From: Sulfitobacter sp. HGT1
Lineage (GTDB): Bacteria; Pseudomonadota; Alphaproteobacteria; Rhodobacterales; Rhodobacteraceae
DNA length: 64,000 nucleotides
Reading direction: 5' to 3'
Assembly: GCF_013282155.1 (NCBI RefSeq)
Contig: NZ_BLWI01000010.1
Coordinates: 310,001-374,000 of the forward strand
Below are positions 48,143 through 58,107 of the stretch, one piece after another. A program made the position numbers and the translations under genes. The notes below the pieces were generated by a model. The model did not search any database, was not told the origin of the DNA, and saw nothing but the letters and a program-made list of their open reading frames with translations. How positions within the stretch are numbered: position 1 is the first letter of the stretch; every line of letters starts with the position of its first letter.

Positions 48143-49039
48143 TCAAGTATTTGCCTCAAGTCTTACCACTTCTGCCCGCACCCCTTGCGCCAACTCCTCT
48201 GCAAAGCGGCTCAACCGTTGATTCCGGCGGTCATCCTCATGCCGGATCAGGTAAAATGCGCGGCTTAACCTGACTTCGGATGTCAGAATACGCGTCACGC
48301 CGGGGGTGGCAGGCAGGCAGAAATCATGAACGATTCCAACGCCCCCACCCTGCCGGATCATATTCACCTGCACCGACACCGAATTGGACGCCAAGGGAAC
48401 GCGGGTCATGCCCAATTCGGTCAGATAATCCAACTCGCGGTCGAAAATCATGTCGGGGATATAGCCGACCAACCGGTGCCCCTGCAGATCGGCGGGGGTC
48501 CGGATCGGAGCGCTTGCATCCAGATAGGTCCGGGATGCGGCCAGATGCAGTTGATAATCGGTGATCTTTTGCACCACCAACCGCCCCGCCGTGGGGGCGC
48601 TGACCCCGATCGCCATATCGGCCTCACGCCGCGACAGGTTGAACACCCGCGGCAAGGCAACAATCTGGATATCCAATTCGGGATTAGCCGCAATCAGCCG
48701 TGCACAGACCTGCGGCAACAGGTAGTTCGCGCAGCCATCCGGCGCCCCGATCCGGATCTGCCCCCGCAACCTGTCGGACGGCTCGGCCACCTCGGCTGTG
48801 GCCACGCGCATGGCCTGCTCGGCCGCCTCTGCCCGCTCCAACAACTGCACCCCGGCCTCGGTCAAGGCATATCCGGTGGGCGATTTCACAAATAGAACCA
48901 CCCCCAATCCCTTTTCCACCCGCGCCATGCGCCGCCCCAGGGTCGCCGGATCAAGCCGCAAGATCTTGCCCGCCCCCGACAGGCTTTGTTCGCGCGCAAC
49001 GGCCAGAAACAGACGCAAGTCATCCCAATTCCCCAACAT
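48143..49039 (-). CDS. LysR family transcriptional regulator
   Basis: This is a 298-residue LysR regulator with an N-terminal winged helix-turn-helix (LRLFLAVAREQSLSGAGKIL) and a periplasmic-binding-like effector domain. The ATG at 49039 has AAAAGGGAGAAG upstream; the longer open frame runs through a dispersed repeat. It is divergent from mmsA, with several symmetrical elements between them, so control of the valine operon is plausible but unproven. Confidence 0.92.
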   Translation of the reverse strand: MLGNWDDLRLFLAVAREQSLSGAGKILRLDPATLGRRMARVEKGLGVVLFVKSPTGYALTEAGVQLLERAEAAEQAMRVATAEVAEPSDRLRGQIRIGAPDGCANYLLPQVCARLIAANPELDIQIVALPRVFNLSRREADMAIGVSAPTAGRLVVQKITDYQLHLAASRTYLDASAPIRTPADLQGHRLVGYIPDMIFDRELDYLTELGMTRVPLASNSVSVQVNMIRQGGGVGIVHDFCLPATPGVTRILTSEVRLSRAFYLIRHEDDRRNQRLSRFAEELAQGVRAEVVRLEANT

Positions 49040-49054
49040 CGCCGCTTCTCCCTT

Positions 49055-49111
49055 TTCATTTTGCCAAACAAACTCCGGGGGAGTCCGAAGGACGGGGGCT
49101 GGCCCCCTTCC
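49055..49111 (-). repeat. Dispersed intergenic repeat, full copy
   Basis: On the minus strand the hairpin GGGGGCCAGCCCCC is followed by CCCCCGGAGTTTGTTTGGC and AAAATGAAAA. It lies right before the LysR gene and is collinear with the copies at 32042 and 53911. Confidence 0.65.
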
Positions 49112-49134
49112 GCCGTCAAATCCCGCAGGGCCGT

Positions 49135-49192
49135 CTTGCAAAAATGCAAAACAGTTTTGACTTCATGCCCCTTTCCCAATCATTTTTGCAAG
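49135..49192. promoter_or_regulatory. Nested inverted repeats in the LysR-mmsA promoter region
   Basis: CTTGCAAAAAT (49135-49145) and ATTTTTGCAAG (49182-49192) form a perfect 11-bp inverted repeat, 47 bases centre to centre. Inside it CAAAACAGTTTTG (49147-49159) is itself a perfect palindrome. These are good operator candidates for mmsA. Confidence 0.55.
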
Positions 49193-49227
49193 CCTATCGT
49201 GCCCACAAACATAACCGGAGGATTCCC

Positions 49228-50727
49228 ATGCAAGAGCTCACCCATTATCTGAACGGCGAACATGTCAAAGGCACGTCAGGCCGTTTTGCCGATGTTTTCA
49301 ACCCTGCGACAGGCGAAGTTCAGGCCAAATGCCCCCTCGCCAACGAAGCCGAGATGGACCAGGCCGTGAAATACGCCATGGCCGCACAACCTGCCTGGGC
49401 CGCCGTGAACCCGCAGCGCCGCGCCCGCGTGATGATGAAATTCGTCGATCTGCTGAACCGCGACATGGACAAACTGGCCGAAGCGCTTTCCCGTGAGCAT
49501 GGCAAGACCCTGCCCGATGCCGCTGGCGACGTACAGCGCGGCCTTGAAGTGGTCGAATACTGCATCGGCGCGCCTGAATTGCTCAAAGGCGACTACACCG
49601 ACAGCGCCGGCCCCGGCATCGACATGTATTCCATGCGCCAGCCTTTGGGTGTCTCCGCCGGCATCACGCCGTTCAACTTCCCCGCGATGATCCCGATGTG
49701 GATGTTCGCCCCTGCCATCGTCTGCGGCAACGCGTTTATCCTCAAGCCATCCGAGCGTGACCCGTCCGTTCCGTTGATGCTGGCCGAACTGCTGGAAGAA
49801 GCAGGCCTGCCCAAAGGTATCATTCAGGTCGTCAACGGCGACAAGGAAGCGGTCGACGCGATCCTGCACCACCCTGTCATTCAATCCGTGGGCTTTGTCG
49901 GCTCCACCCCGATTGCCGAATATATCTATGGCACGGGTTGTGCGAATGGTAAGCGCGTTCAATGCTTTGGCGGTGCCAAGAACCACATGATCATCATGCC
50001 GGACGCCGATCTGGACCAAGCGGCAGATGCGCTGATCGGTGCCGGTTACGGTGCTGCCGGCGAACGCTGCATGGCGATTTCCGTGGCCGTGCCTGTGGGC
50101 GATGAAACAGCCGACCGTTTGATCGAAAAACTGATCCCGCGCATCGAAAAGCTGAAAGTCGGGCCATACACATCGGGCAAGGATGTCGATTACGGCCCTG
50201 TGGTGACAGCGGCGGCCAAGGCCAACATCGAACGTCTGGTTCAAACCGGCATCGACCAGGGCGCGACCTTGGTTGTCGACGGGCGTGACTTTAAATTGCA
50301 GGGCTACGAGGACGGTTTTTTTGTCGGGCCGCACCTGTTTGATAACGTCACCAAAGACATGGACATCTACAAGCACGAGATTTTCGGCCCCGTGTTGTCC
50401 ACTGTGCGTGCCAAAACCTACGAAGAGGCGCTTGGCCTTGCGATGGATCACGAGATGGGCAACGGCACCGCGATCTTTACCCGTGACGGGGATGCGGCGC
50501 GCGATTTCGCGAACCGCATCAACGTGGGCATGATCGGCATCAACGTGCCAATCCCTGTGCCGCTGGCCTATCACACCTTTGGCGGCTGGAAGAAATCCGT
50601 CTTTGGAGATCTTAACCAGCACGGCCCCGATGCGTTCAAATTCTACACACGCACCAAAACCGTGACCTCGCGCTGGCCGAGCGGAATTAAAGAAGGCGGC
50701 GAGTTCAACTTCAAACCGATGGAATAA
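49228..50727 (+). CDS. mmsA: CoA-acylating methylmalonate-semialdehyde dehydrogenase
   Basis: MmsA converts methylmalonate semialdehyde to propionyl-CoA at the end of valine degradation. The 499-residue protein has the aldehyde-dehydrogenase motifs ITPFNFPAMIPMWMF, CFGGAKNHMIIMPDAD and the catalytic cysteine in GERCMAIS. The ATG at 49228 follows CCGGAGG; the open frame extends upstream to 48700, but that part overlaps the LysR gene. It leads the valine gene set with acd, hibch and mmsB, with a hairpin after it. Confidence 0.97.
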   Translation: MQELTHYLNGEHVKGTSGRFADVFNPATGEVQAKCPLANEAEMDQAVKYAMAAQPAWAAVNPQRRARVMMKFVDLLNRDMDKLAEALSREHGKTLPDAAGDVQRGLEVVEYCIGAPELLKGDYTDSAGPGIDMYSMRQPLGVSAGITPFNFPAMIPMWMFAPAIVCGNAFILKPSERDPSVPLMLAELLEEAGLPKGIIQVVNGDKEAVDAILHHPVIQSVGFVGSTPIAEYIYGTGCANGKRVQCFGGAKNHMIIMPDADLDQAADALIGAGYGAAGERCMAISVAVPVGDETADRLIEKLIPRIEKLKVGPYTSGKDVDYGPVVTAAAKANIERLVQTGIDQGATLVVDGRDFKLQGYEDGFFVGPHLFDNVTKDMDIYKHEIFGPVLSTVRAKTYEEALGLAMDHEMGNGTAIFTRDGDAARDFANRINVGMIGINVPIPVPLAYHTFGGWKKSVFGDLNQHGPDAFKFYTRTKTVTSRWPSGIKEGGEFNFKPME

Positions 50728-50734
50728 TCCATCT

Positions 50735-50760
50735 TCTGCGGGGGTTTCGGCCCCCGCAGA
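50735..50760 (+). terminator. Hairpin between mmsA and the acyl-CoA dehydrogenase
   Basis: A perfect 10-bp stem (TCTGCGGGGG with its complement) and six-base loop follow the mmsA stop. There is no T-run, so read-through into the next gene may occur. Confidence 0.6.
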
Positions 50761-50836
50761 CCGCTTGCGCCCTGCGCAGCCCTCGTTATAATTAAACATA
50801 TGTTCAATTCGACAGGTCTTGGGAGGGATCATCGCT

Positions 50837-51979
50837 ATGGATTTCGCACTTTCAGAAGAACAATCCGCCATTTTCGATATGGCTTATGGCTTTGGCCAGG
50901 AACATATCGCCCCCTTCGCGCGCCAATGGGAAAAAGACGAAACCATCCCCAAGGAAATCTGGCCCAAGATCGCCGAGCTTGGCTTTGGCGGCCTCTATGT
51001 CTCCGAGGAGGCCGGCGGTTCCGGTCTGACGCGGCTTGATGCCACATTGGTGTTCGAGGCGCTCAGCATGGCCTGCCCCTCCGTTGCGGCCTTCCTGTCG
51101 ATCCACAACATGTGCGCCAAGATGCTGGACAGCTTTGCCAGCGATGAACTGAAGGCGCGGATCATGGACGACGTCTTGTCGATGAACACCGTGCTTAGCT
51201 ATTGCCTGACCGAACCAGGCTCCGGATCGGATGCTGCCGCGCTCAAGACGAAATGCGACCGCACCAATGACGGCTACACCCTGAACGGGACCAAAGCGTT
51301 TATCTCGGGTGGCGGATATTCCGACGCCTATGTCGCCATGGTCCGCACGTCGGATGACGGTGCAGCGGGTGTGTCCACGGTCTATGTCGAAGACGGCACA
51401 GCCGGCCTGTCTTTTGGCGGTCTTGAGGATAAAATGGGCTGGCGCAGCCAGCCAACCGCCCAAGTGCAGTTTGACAATTGCAACATTCCTGCCGGAAATC
51501 TGGTAGGCGAAGAGGGTAAAGGTTTCAAATATGCGATGATGGGGCTGGATGGTGGCCGTTTGAACATCGCCGCCTGTTCACTGGGTGCTGCACAGACCGC
51601 CCTGACCTCGACCCTGCATTACATGGGCGATCGCAAGGCGTTCGGGAAGTCCATCGACCAGTTCCAGGGGCTGCAATGGCGTCTGGCGGATATGGAGATC
51701 GAGCTGCAAGCCGCCCGCACCTTCCTGCGCCAAGCCGCATGGAAGCTGGATAACGGCGCGCCTGACGCGACCAAGTTCTGCGCCATGGCCAAGAAATTCG
51801 TGACCGAGGTCGGCAGCAAAACCGTTGATCAATGCCTGCAACTGCATGGCGGATATGGATATTTGGCCGATTACGGTATCGAAAAGCTCGTCCGTGACCT
51901 GCGCGTTCACCAGATCCTTGAAGGCACAAACGAGATCATGCGCGTCATTGTCGCCCGTGACATGTTGAAAAACAAATGA
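50837..51979 (+). CDS. Acyl-CoA dehydrogenase (isobutyryl-CoA dehydrogenase-like)
   Basis: This is a 380-residue FAD enzyme that makes the alpha,beta double bond in branched acyl-CoA. Family motifs are YCLTEPGSGSDAAALKT, LNGTKAFISGGG and the C-terminal LQLHGGYGYLADYGIEKLVRD with RVHQILEGTNEIMR. Its place between mmsA and the hydroxyisobutyryl-CoA hydrolase gene points to isobutyryl-CoA from valine as substrate. The ATG at 50837 follows GGGAGG. The stop overlaps the next ATG. Confidence 0.93.
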   Translation: MDFALSEEQSAIFDMAYGFGQEHIAPFARQWEKDETIPKEIWPKIAELGFGGLYVSEEAGGSGLTRLDATLVFEALSMACPSVAAFLSIHNMCAKMLDSFASDELKARIMDDVLSMNTVLSYCLTEPGSGSDAAALKTKCDRTNDGYTLNGTKAFISGGGYSDAYVAMVRTSDDGAAGVSTVYVEDGTAGLSFGGLEDKMGWRSQPTAQVQFDNCNIPAGNLVGEEGKGFKYAMMGLDGGRLNIAACSLGAAQTALTSTLHYMGDRKAFGKSIDQFQGLQWRLADMEIELQAARTFLRQAAWKLDNGAPDATKFCAMAKKFVTEVGSKTVDQCLQLHGGYGYLADYGIEKLVRDLRVHQILEGTNEIMRVIVARDMLKNK

Positions 51980-53019
51980 GCGATATCTCTATCCGCATCA
52001 CGGGTCGCGCTGGTCGGATCACCCTGACCCGCCCCCATGCGTTGAACGCCATGACCTACGAGATGTGTCTGGCCATCGAAGACGCCTTTGACGCGTGGCG
52101 CGACAATGACGCGGTTGATCTGATCGTGCTGGACGCGATTGGCGACCGTGCCTTTTGTTCGGGGGGGGATATTGCCGAACTCTATGCCACCGGCACCAAG
52201 GGCGATTATGCCTATGGGCAAAAGTTCTGGGCCGATGAATACCGCCTGAACGCCAAGATTTTCGCCTATCCCAAGCCTGTCGTGTCGTTCCTGCAAGGGT
52301 TCACCATGGGCGGTGGCGTTGGCCTTGGGTGCCACGGGTCGCACCGCATTGTGGGCGAAACCAGCCAGATCGCCATGCCCGAATGCGGCATCGGATTACT
52401 GCCCGATGTTGGCGGCACCTTGATGCTGGCCCTGGCACCGGGGCGCATTGGCGAATATCTGGGCACGACCGCCACACGTATGTCCGGCGCAGACGCTATT
52501 TTTGCCGGTTTTGCAGATAGTTACATCCCGGAGTTAAACTGGCAAAAGGTCACTGAAACCCTGGAGAGCACAGGCGATATCGCGGCACTTGATGCGGCCA
52601 AAATCGATCCGCCCGCGTCGCCGCTGGCCGCACAGCAAGACGAAATTGACGTGCTTTTTGATGGCGAAACGCTGAGCGATATCCTGACCAATCTGCACGT
52701 CAAGGACAGCCCCTTTGCGCAAGAATCCCTCAAGAAGATGGGCCGGATGAGCCCGCTTGCCATGGCCAGCACCATAGAGGCCCTGCACCGCCTGCGCGGC
52801 CCGTCCCTGAGCATCGAGAAAGCCCTCGATCTTGAATACCGCTTTACCTTCCGCGCGATGGAGCATGGCGATTTCCTTGAGGGGATCCGCGCGGCAATCA
52901 TCGACAAAGACCGCAATCCAAGCTGGCAGTTTGCGGATATGAATGTTCCCACAGCCGCAGTCGCCAAGATGCTGCAACCCTTGGGCAAAGACGCCCTTAA
53001 ACTGGAGAAAATGACATGA
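51976..53019 (+). CDS. 3-hydroxyisobutyryl-CoA hydrolase (crotonase family)
   Basis: This is a 347-residue crotonase-fold protein longer than plain enoyl-CoA hydratases, as expected of the HIBYL-CoA hydrolase group. Motifs include CSGGDIAELYA, FTMGGGVGLGCHGSHRIV and MPECGIGLLPDVGGT. It would release 3-hydroxyisobutyrate for MmsB. It overlaps both neighbours by four bases (ATGA), so the three genes are translated together. Confidence 0.92.
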   Translation: MSDISIRITGRAGRITLTRPHALNAMTYEMCLAIEDAFDAWRDNDAVDLIVLDAIGDRAFCSGGDIAELYATGTKGDYAYGQKFWADEYRLNAKIFAYPKPVVSFLQGFTMGGGVGLGCHGSHRIVGETSQIAMPECGIGLLPDVGGTLMLALAPGRIGEYLGTTATRMSGADAIFAGFADSYIPELNWQKVTETLESTGDIAALDAAKIDPPASPLAAQQDEIDVLFDGETLSDILTNLHVKDSPFAQESLKKMGRMSPLAMASTIEALHRLRGPSLSIEKALDLEYRFTFRAMEHGDFLEGIRAAIIDKDRNPSWQFADMNVPTAAVAKMLQPLGKDALKLEKMT

Positions 53020-53897
53020 GCACGTTAAATATCGGTTTCATCGGGTTGGGAAATATGGGTGCGCCGATGGCGTCCAATCTGGCCAAGGCCGGGCACACGG
53101 TTACCGGGTTCGACGTTGCCGGCACCAAGGCTGAGGGCGTTGCCGTGGCCAGTGATCTGGAAGGTGCTGTCGCAGGCATGGATGTGGTGATCACCATGCT
53201 GCCGAACGGGTCGATCCTGCGGCAGGTGGCAGCGCAGGCAATCCCGCATATGACCAAGGGGTCGCTGTTTATTGATTGCTCCACCGTGGATGTGGAAAGC
53301 GCGAAGAACACCTCGGAAGCCGCTGAAAATGCGGGTATTTTTGCAGTTGACGCTCCGGTATCAGGCGGCATCGGCGGGGCGGCTGGCGGCACGTTGACCT
53401 TTATGGCAGGCGGCACCGAAGCAGCCTTTGCCAAGGCAAAGCCGCTGTTTGATATCATGGGTCAGAAGGCCGTGCATTGCGGTGATGCGGGTGCCGGTCA
53501 GGCTGCGAAAATCTGCAACAACATGATCCTTGGCGTCACCATGATCGCCACCTGCGAGGCCTTTGCGCTGGCAGACAAGCTGGGGCTGGACCGTCAAAAA
53601 ATGTTCGACGTGGTCAGCACGTCGTCGGGGTACAGCTGGTCGATGAATGCCTATTGCCCTGCCCCCGGTGTCGGCCCGACGTCGCCCGCCGATAACGGCT
53701 ATGCGCCGGGGTTCGCGGCTGAACTGATGCTCAAGGATCTGGGATTGTCACAGCAGGCCGCCGAGATGGCCAATGCCGACACGCCGATGGGTGAACTGGC
53801 CCGCGCGCTTTATGCCCAATTCGTCGAGGATGAAGATGGCAAGGGCAAGGATTTCTCGGCCATGCTGCCGCGTTTCGAGAAACGCAATCGGGGATGA
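53016..53897 (+). CDS. mmsB: 3-hydroxyisobutyrate dehydrogenase
   Basis: This is a 293-residue NAD-dependent dehydrogenase that oxidises 3-hydroxyisobutyrate to methylmalonate semialdehyde, the MmsA substrate. It has the Rossmann start IGFIGLGNMGAPMASNL, the substrate-site FAVDAPVSGGIGGA and the catalytic lysine region GAGQAAKICNNMILG. It is the last gene of the valine set. A copy of the dispersed repeat with a strong hairpin follows. Confidence 0.96.
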   Translation: MSTLNIGFIGLGNMGAPMASNLAKAGHTVTGFDVAGTKAEGVAVASDLEGAVAGMDVVITMLPNGSILRQVAAQAIPHMTKGSLFIDCSTVDVESAKNTSEAAENAGIFAVDAPVSGGIGGAAGGTLTFMAGGTEAAFAKAKPLFDIMGQKAVHCGDAGAGQAAKICNNMILGVTMIATCEAFALADKLGLDRQKMFDVVSTSSGYSWSMNAYCPAPGVGPTSPADNGYAPGFAAELMLKDLGLSQQAAEMANADTPMGELARALYAQFVEDEDGKGKDFSAMLPRFEKRNRG

Positions 53898-53910
53898 GTT
53901 TCTGAGGGGA

Positions 53911-53964
53911 AGGCCGGGGGTTTCACACCCCCGGACCCCCGTGGAGTTTATCTGGCAAAATGAA
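53911..53964 (+). repeat. Dispersed intergenic repeat, full copy
   Basis: The hairpin CCGGGGGTTTCACACCCCCGG is followed by ACCCCCGTGGAGTTTATCTG and GCAAAATGAA. It lies between the converging mmsB and uvrA and may serve as their terminator. Confidence 0.65.
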
Positions 53965-53972
53965 CGGTGCCT

Positions 53973-56855
53973 TTATTCGGCGGCAACCTTGCGCGGGGCC
54001 AGCATCGGTTTGAGGTAGTGGCCTGTGTGGCTTTCCGCGACCTCGGCGACCTGTTCGGGGGTGCCTGTCGCCACCACACGGCCCCCGCCATCGCCGCCTT
54101 CGGGCCCGATGTCGATGATGTAGTCGGCGGTTTTCACCACGTCGAGGTTGTGTTCGATCACCACGACCGAATTTCCCTGATCGACCAATTCATGCAGCAC
54201 TTCCAACAGCTTGCGCACGTCTTCGAAATGCAGGCCGGTGGTGGGTTCATCCAGAATATACAGCGTCCGCCCCGTGGACCGTTTGCTCAACTCCTTTGAC
54301 AGCTTGACGCGCTGCGCCTCGCCGCCGGACAGGGTCGTCGCCTGCTGGCCCACCTTGATGTAGCCAAGTCCCACGCGCATCAGCGCATCCATTTTCTCGC
54401 GGATGGACGGGACGGCCTGAAAGAAGGTCTGCGCGTCTTCCACGGTCATATCCAGCACGTCGGCGATGGATTTGCCCTTGAACTTCACCTCGAGCGTTTC
54501 GCGGTTATAGCGCTTGCCCTTGCAGGTTTCGCATTCGACATAGACATCCGGCAGGAAATGCATCTCGATCTTGATGACGCCGTCCCCCTGGCACGCCTCG
54601 CAGCGCCCGCCCTTGACGTTAAAGCTGAAGCGACCGGGCTTGTAGCCGCGCGCCTTGGCTTCGGGCAGGCCCGCGAACCAGTCGCGGATCGGCGTGAAAG
54701 CCCCGGTATAGGTTGCAGGGTTCGACCGCGGGGTGCGCCCGATGGGGCGTTGGTCGATGTCGATCACCTTGTCCAGATGCTCCAACCCCTTGATCGTTTC
54801 GCAGGGTGCGGGCGTCTGGCGGGCCCCGTTCAGGTTCATGGACGCGGTTTTGAACAGGGTTTCGATGGTCAGGGTCGATTTGCCGCCGCCCGACACACCA
54901 GTGACGCAGACAAACTGCCCCAAGGGGAAGTCAACGGTGACGTCTTGCAGGTTGTTGCCCGTGGCTTTGACGACCTTGATCTTTTTCTTGTTGCCCTTGC
55001 GCCGCTTGGCCGGCACCGAGATTTCGCGTTTGCCGGTCAGGTATTGACCGGTCAAAGAGTTCGGGTCGTTGGCCACATGTTCGGGCGTGCCGTGGCTGAC
55101 CACCTGACCGCCATGCACACCGGCCCCCGGACCAATGTCGAAAACATAATCGGCCTCGCGGATCGCTTCTTCGTCATGTTCGACGACAATCACGGTGTTG
55201 CCCTGGTCGCGCAGGTTCTTCAGCGTCAGCAGCAGCCGGTCGTTGTCGCGCTGGTGCAAGCCGATGGAGGGTTCATCAAGGACATAGAGAACCCCCGTCA
55301 GCCCCGACCCGATTTGCGAGGCCAGACGGATGCGCTGGCTTTCCCCACCGCTGAGCGTTCCACTTGAACGTGCCAGCGTAAGGTATTCTAATCCCACGTT
55401 ATTCAGGAATCCGAGCCGCTCGCGAATTTCCTTGAGAATGGCGCGGGCGATCTCGTTCTTTTGCTTGCTCAGCTGGTCGGGAACGGCATTGCACCAGTCG
55501 AATGCCTCGCGGATCGACATCTGCACAACCTGACCTGCGTGCAGACGCTGGTCGGGGGTGCCATCGACGGGGCCGATCTTGACGGCCAGCGCTTCGGGGC
55601 GCAGTCGGTAGCCTTCGCAGGTGCCGCAGGGGCGGTTGTTCTGGTAGCGCTCGAACTCTTCGCGGATCCAGTTGCTGTCGGTCTCGCGGTAGCGGCGTTC
55701 CATGTTGGGGATCACCCCTTCAAAGACACGGCTGACCTCGTAGACGCGGCCCCCTTCATCGTAGCGGAACTTGATCTCTTCCTTGCCGGAGCCGTGCAAA
55801 AACACCTGCTGCACCTTTTCGGGCAGGTCTTTCCACTTGGTGCTTTTGTTGAATTCGTAATGTTTGGCGATGGCTTCGATGGTTTGCAGGAAATAGGGCG
55901 ACTTGCCCTTGCGCCACGGGGCCAACGCGCCGTCATAAATCTTGAGATTCTGATCCGGCACGACCAGCCGTTCGTCAAAGAACAGCTCCTTGCCCAAACC
56001 GTCACAGGACGGGCAGGCCCCAAAGGGCGCGTTAAAGGAAAACAGGCGCGGTTCGATCTCGGGGATGGTGAAGCCGCTGACGGGACAGGCGAATTTCTCG
56101 CTGAAGGTCTGGCGTTCGGGGTCGCCTTCGGCGGGCGCGGTTTCGAGGATCGCAATGCCATCGGCCAGATCAAGCGCTGTGCGCAGGCTGTCGGCCAGAC
56201 GTGTTTCCAGCCCCTCGCGCACGACAAGGCGGTCCACGACCACGTCGATGTCATGGCGGAATTTCTTGTCCAGCGTCGGAGGTTCGTCCAGTTCAAAGAA
56301 TTCGCCGTTTACCTTGACCCGCTGGAACCCCTGCTTGCGCAGCTCGAGGAATTCCTTGCGGTATTCGCCTTTGCGGTCGCGCACGATGGGGGCCAGCAGA
56401 TAGGCACGGGTGCCCTCCTCCATCATCATGATGCGGTCGACCATGTCCTGCACCTGCTGCGCCTCGATAGGTTTGCCGGTGGCGGGGGAATACGGAGTTC
56501 CGACACGGGCGAACAGCAGACGCATGTAATCGTAAATCTCGGTCACGGTGCCGACGGTCGAACGGGGGTTTTTCGACGTGGTTTTCTGTTCGATCGAGAT
56601 TGCCGGCGACAGGCCGCTGATGTGGTCCACATCAGGTTTCTGCATCATATCAAGGAATTGGCGGGCATAGGCGCTTAGGCTTTCGACATAGCGGCGCTGC
56701 CCTTCGGCATATATCGTGTCGAAAGCGAGCGAGGATTTACCGGAACCTGACAGGCCCGTGATCACCACCAACTGATCGCGCGGAATATCCACGTCGATGT
56801 TCTTTAGATTATGTTCGCGCGCGCCGCGCACTTCGATGTATTTCAGCTCAGCCAT
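53973..56855 (-). CDS. uvrA: Excinuclease ABC subunit A
   Basis: UvrA scans DNA for bulky damage in nucleotide excision repair and loads UvrB. The 960-residue protein has two ABC ATPase modules ([15 protein letters not shown] near residue 31, and [15 protein letters not shown] in the second half), signature motifs [12 protein letters not shown] and [12 protein letters not shown], and the zinc-finger cysteines in [16 protein letters not shown] and CEACQGDG with [10 protein letters not shown]. Length and order are normal. Confidence 0.98.
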   Translation of the reverse strand: MAELKYIEVRGAREHNLKNIDVDIPRDQLVVITGLSGSGKSSLAFDTIYAEGQRRYVESLSAYARQFLDMMQKPDVDHISGLSPAISIEQKTTSKNPRSTVGTVTEIYDYMRLLFARVGTPYSPATGKPIEAQQVQDMVDRIMMMEEGTRAYLLAPIVRDRKGEYRKEFLELRKQGFQRVKVNGEFFELDEPPTLDKKFRHDIDVVVDRLVVREGLETRLADSLRTALDLADGIAILETAPAEGDPERQTFSEKFACPVSGFTIPEIEPRLFSFNAPFGACPSCDGLGKELFFDERLVVPDQNLKIYDGALAPWRKGKSPYFLQTIEAIAKHYEFNKSTKWKDLPEKVQQVFLHGSGKEEIKFRYDEGGRVYEVSRVFEGVIPNMERRYRETDSNWIREEFERYQNNRPCGTCEGYRLRPEALAVKIGPVDGTPDQRLHAGQVVQMSIREAFDWCNAVPDQLSKQKNEIARAILKEIRERLGFLNNVGLEYLTLARSSGTLSGGESQRIRLASQIGSGLTGVLYVLDEPSIGLHQRDNDRLLLTLKNLRDQGNTVIVVEHDEEAIREADYVFDIGPGAGVHGGQVVSHGTPEHVANDPNSLTGQYLTGKREISVPAKRRKGNKKKIKVVKATGNNLQDVTVDFPLGQFVCVTGVSGGGKSTLTIETLFKTASMNLNGARQTPAPCETIKGLEHLDKVIDIDQRPIGRTPRSNPATYTGAFTPIRDWFAGLPEAKARGYKPGRFSFNVKGGRCEACQGDGVIKIEMHFLPDVYVECETCKGKRYNRETLEVKFKGKSIADVLDMTVEDAQTFFQAVPSIREKMDALMRVGLGYIKVGQQATTLSGGEAQRVKLSKELSKRSTGRTLYILDEPTTGLHFEDVRKLLEVLHELVDQGNSVVVIEHNLDVVKTADYIIDIGPEGGDGGGRVVATGTPEQVAEVAESHTGHYLKPMLAPRKVAAE

Positions 56856-56934
56856 CAGACACCCCCGTTAAGACTCTGTACATAGGGGCGCGTTGCGGAT
56901 TCTCCAATGGAAAAATCAGAACACATCGGGAACG

Positions 56935-58089
56935 TTACATGCGGTTGCGCAGCCTGCCCAAAATCAGGTGCGCACAGAGCCCGCCGATACAGGCCAGACC
57001 CGCGACCACCGGCATGCCAGCATAGCCAAAGCTTAACAGCACCGAGGCGATGACCGGCGTTCCCAGCGTATTGCCCAGATTGCCCATTTGCGCCATGGCC
57101 CCGTTCGCTTGGGCTTGGGCGGCCGCAGTATCGTTCAACTGCGGAACCGCTGCAAAGCTGGCCCCCTGGATCAGCCCCAATGCCGCCGCAAGGGCAAGAC
57201 AGGCCAAAGGCGCGCCGGGAACCGCCCATAGCCACGCCAGACACAGCGCCGATCCGGCAAAGCCCAGTTCGACCACGCGCACGGCTGACACATGGCGCAG
57301 CAGCCACACACCCATCGTCATGGAGACGATGATGCTGACAATCGGCATGGCGGCAAGGATCAGGTTGCGCAACTCCGGGGACAGATAGGGCGGCAGGACG
57401 GTCAGGATCGACACAAAGCAAAAGGTATAGAACAGCCAACCGGCAGCCGGTGCGCTGATATAAGGTGAGCGGTAGATCGTGCCGTGATCGCGCATGATCT
57501 GGCGCAGGTTCAGGACGGGTTGCGGCCCTTCGGGCGGAAGCCGTTTGAGCCAGCCGGATAAAAGTACCGCGAAAACAGCCATATACGCCGAATGCGCTGC
57601 AAACAATGCCGGTATTCCCCAGCCCGCAACCAAGGGCCGCCCCAGCAGCGACAACACGGCAAAGGCCACCCCAAAGAACGTCCCCCAGAGCGAAAGGGTC
57701 AACCCGCGATCCTTGGGCGCGCTGAGTTGCGCGATCAAGGTGGGGGCCGCGACAACAATGGCCAGATGCGACGCGCCCTCAATCACGCGGCTGGCCAGCA
57801 GCAGCGGCAGGTCGGGCAAAAGCGCCTGAAACGCCGACACCCCCGCCCCGATCCAAAGCGCGCTGATCAAGGCCCGCCGGTAGCGCACCCGCGCCACGAC
57901 CAACCCCGCCACCACGCCAAAGACGATGCCGACCAGCCCCACCAGCGACACCACAAAGCCCAACGCGGCCCCTGCCCCCGGATAGACCGCAGGCAGCGCG
58001 TCGAAAACCACGCTGACCTTGCCATATTGCGCAGCGGCACCCAGACCCGCGCCCCATAGGGCGAATATCAACGGAAATGGTGTTTTCAC
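56935..58089 (-). CDS. MFS transporter
   Basis: This is a 384-residue membrane protein with about 12 helices. The GLVVARVRYRRALIS loop between helices 2 and 3 fits the MFS signature position. The start is a GTG at 58089 with only a weak ribosome site. It lies 18 bases after the methyltransferase gene, so the two may be co-transcribed. The substrate is unknown. Confidence 0.85.
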   Translation of the reverse strand: MKTPFPLIFALWGAGLGAAAQYGKVSVVFDALPAVYPGAGAALGFVVSLVGLVGIVFGVVAGLVVARVRYRRALISALWIGAGVSAFQALLPDLPLLLASRVIEGASHLAIVVAAPTLIAQLSAPKDRGLTLSLWGTFFGVAFAVLSLLGRPLVAGWGIPALFAAHSAYMAVFAVLLSGWLKRLPPEGPQPVLNLRQIMRDHGTIYRSPYISAPAAGWLFYTFCFVSILTVLPPYLSPELRNLILAAMPIVSIIVSMTMGVWLLRHVSAVRVVELGFAGSALCLAWLWAVPGAPLACLALAAALGLIQGASFAAVPQLNDTAAAQAQANGAMAQMGNLGNTLGTPVIASVLLSFGYAGMPVVAGLACIGGLCAHLILGRLRNRM

Positions 58090-58107
58090 GAGACGACCAC
58101 CGCCGCT

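Noticed and set aside
49276-50871. 531-codon open frame antisense to mmsA
   Set aside because: It is a shadow frame; the sense strand encodes a full aldehyde dehydrogenase with its catalytic cysteine.
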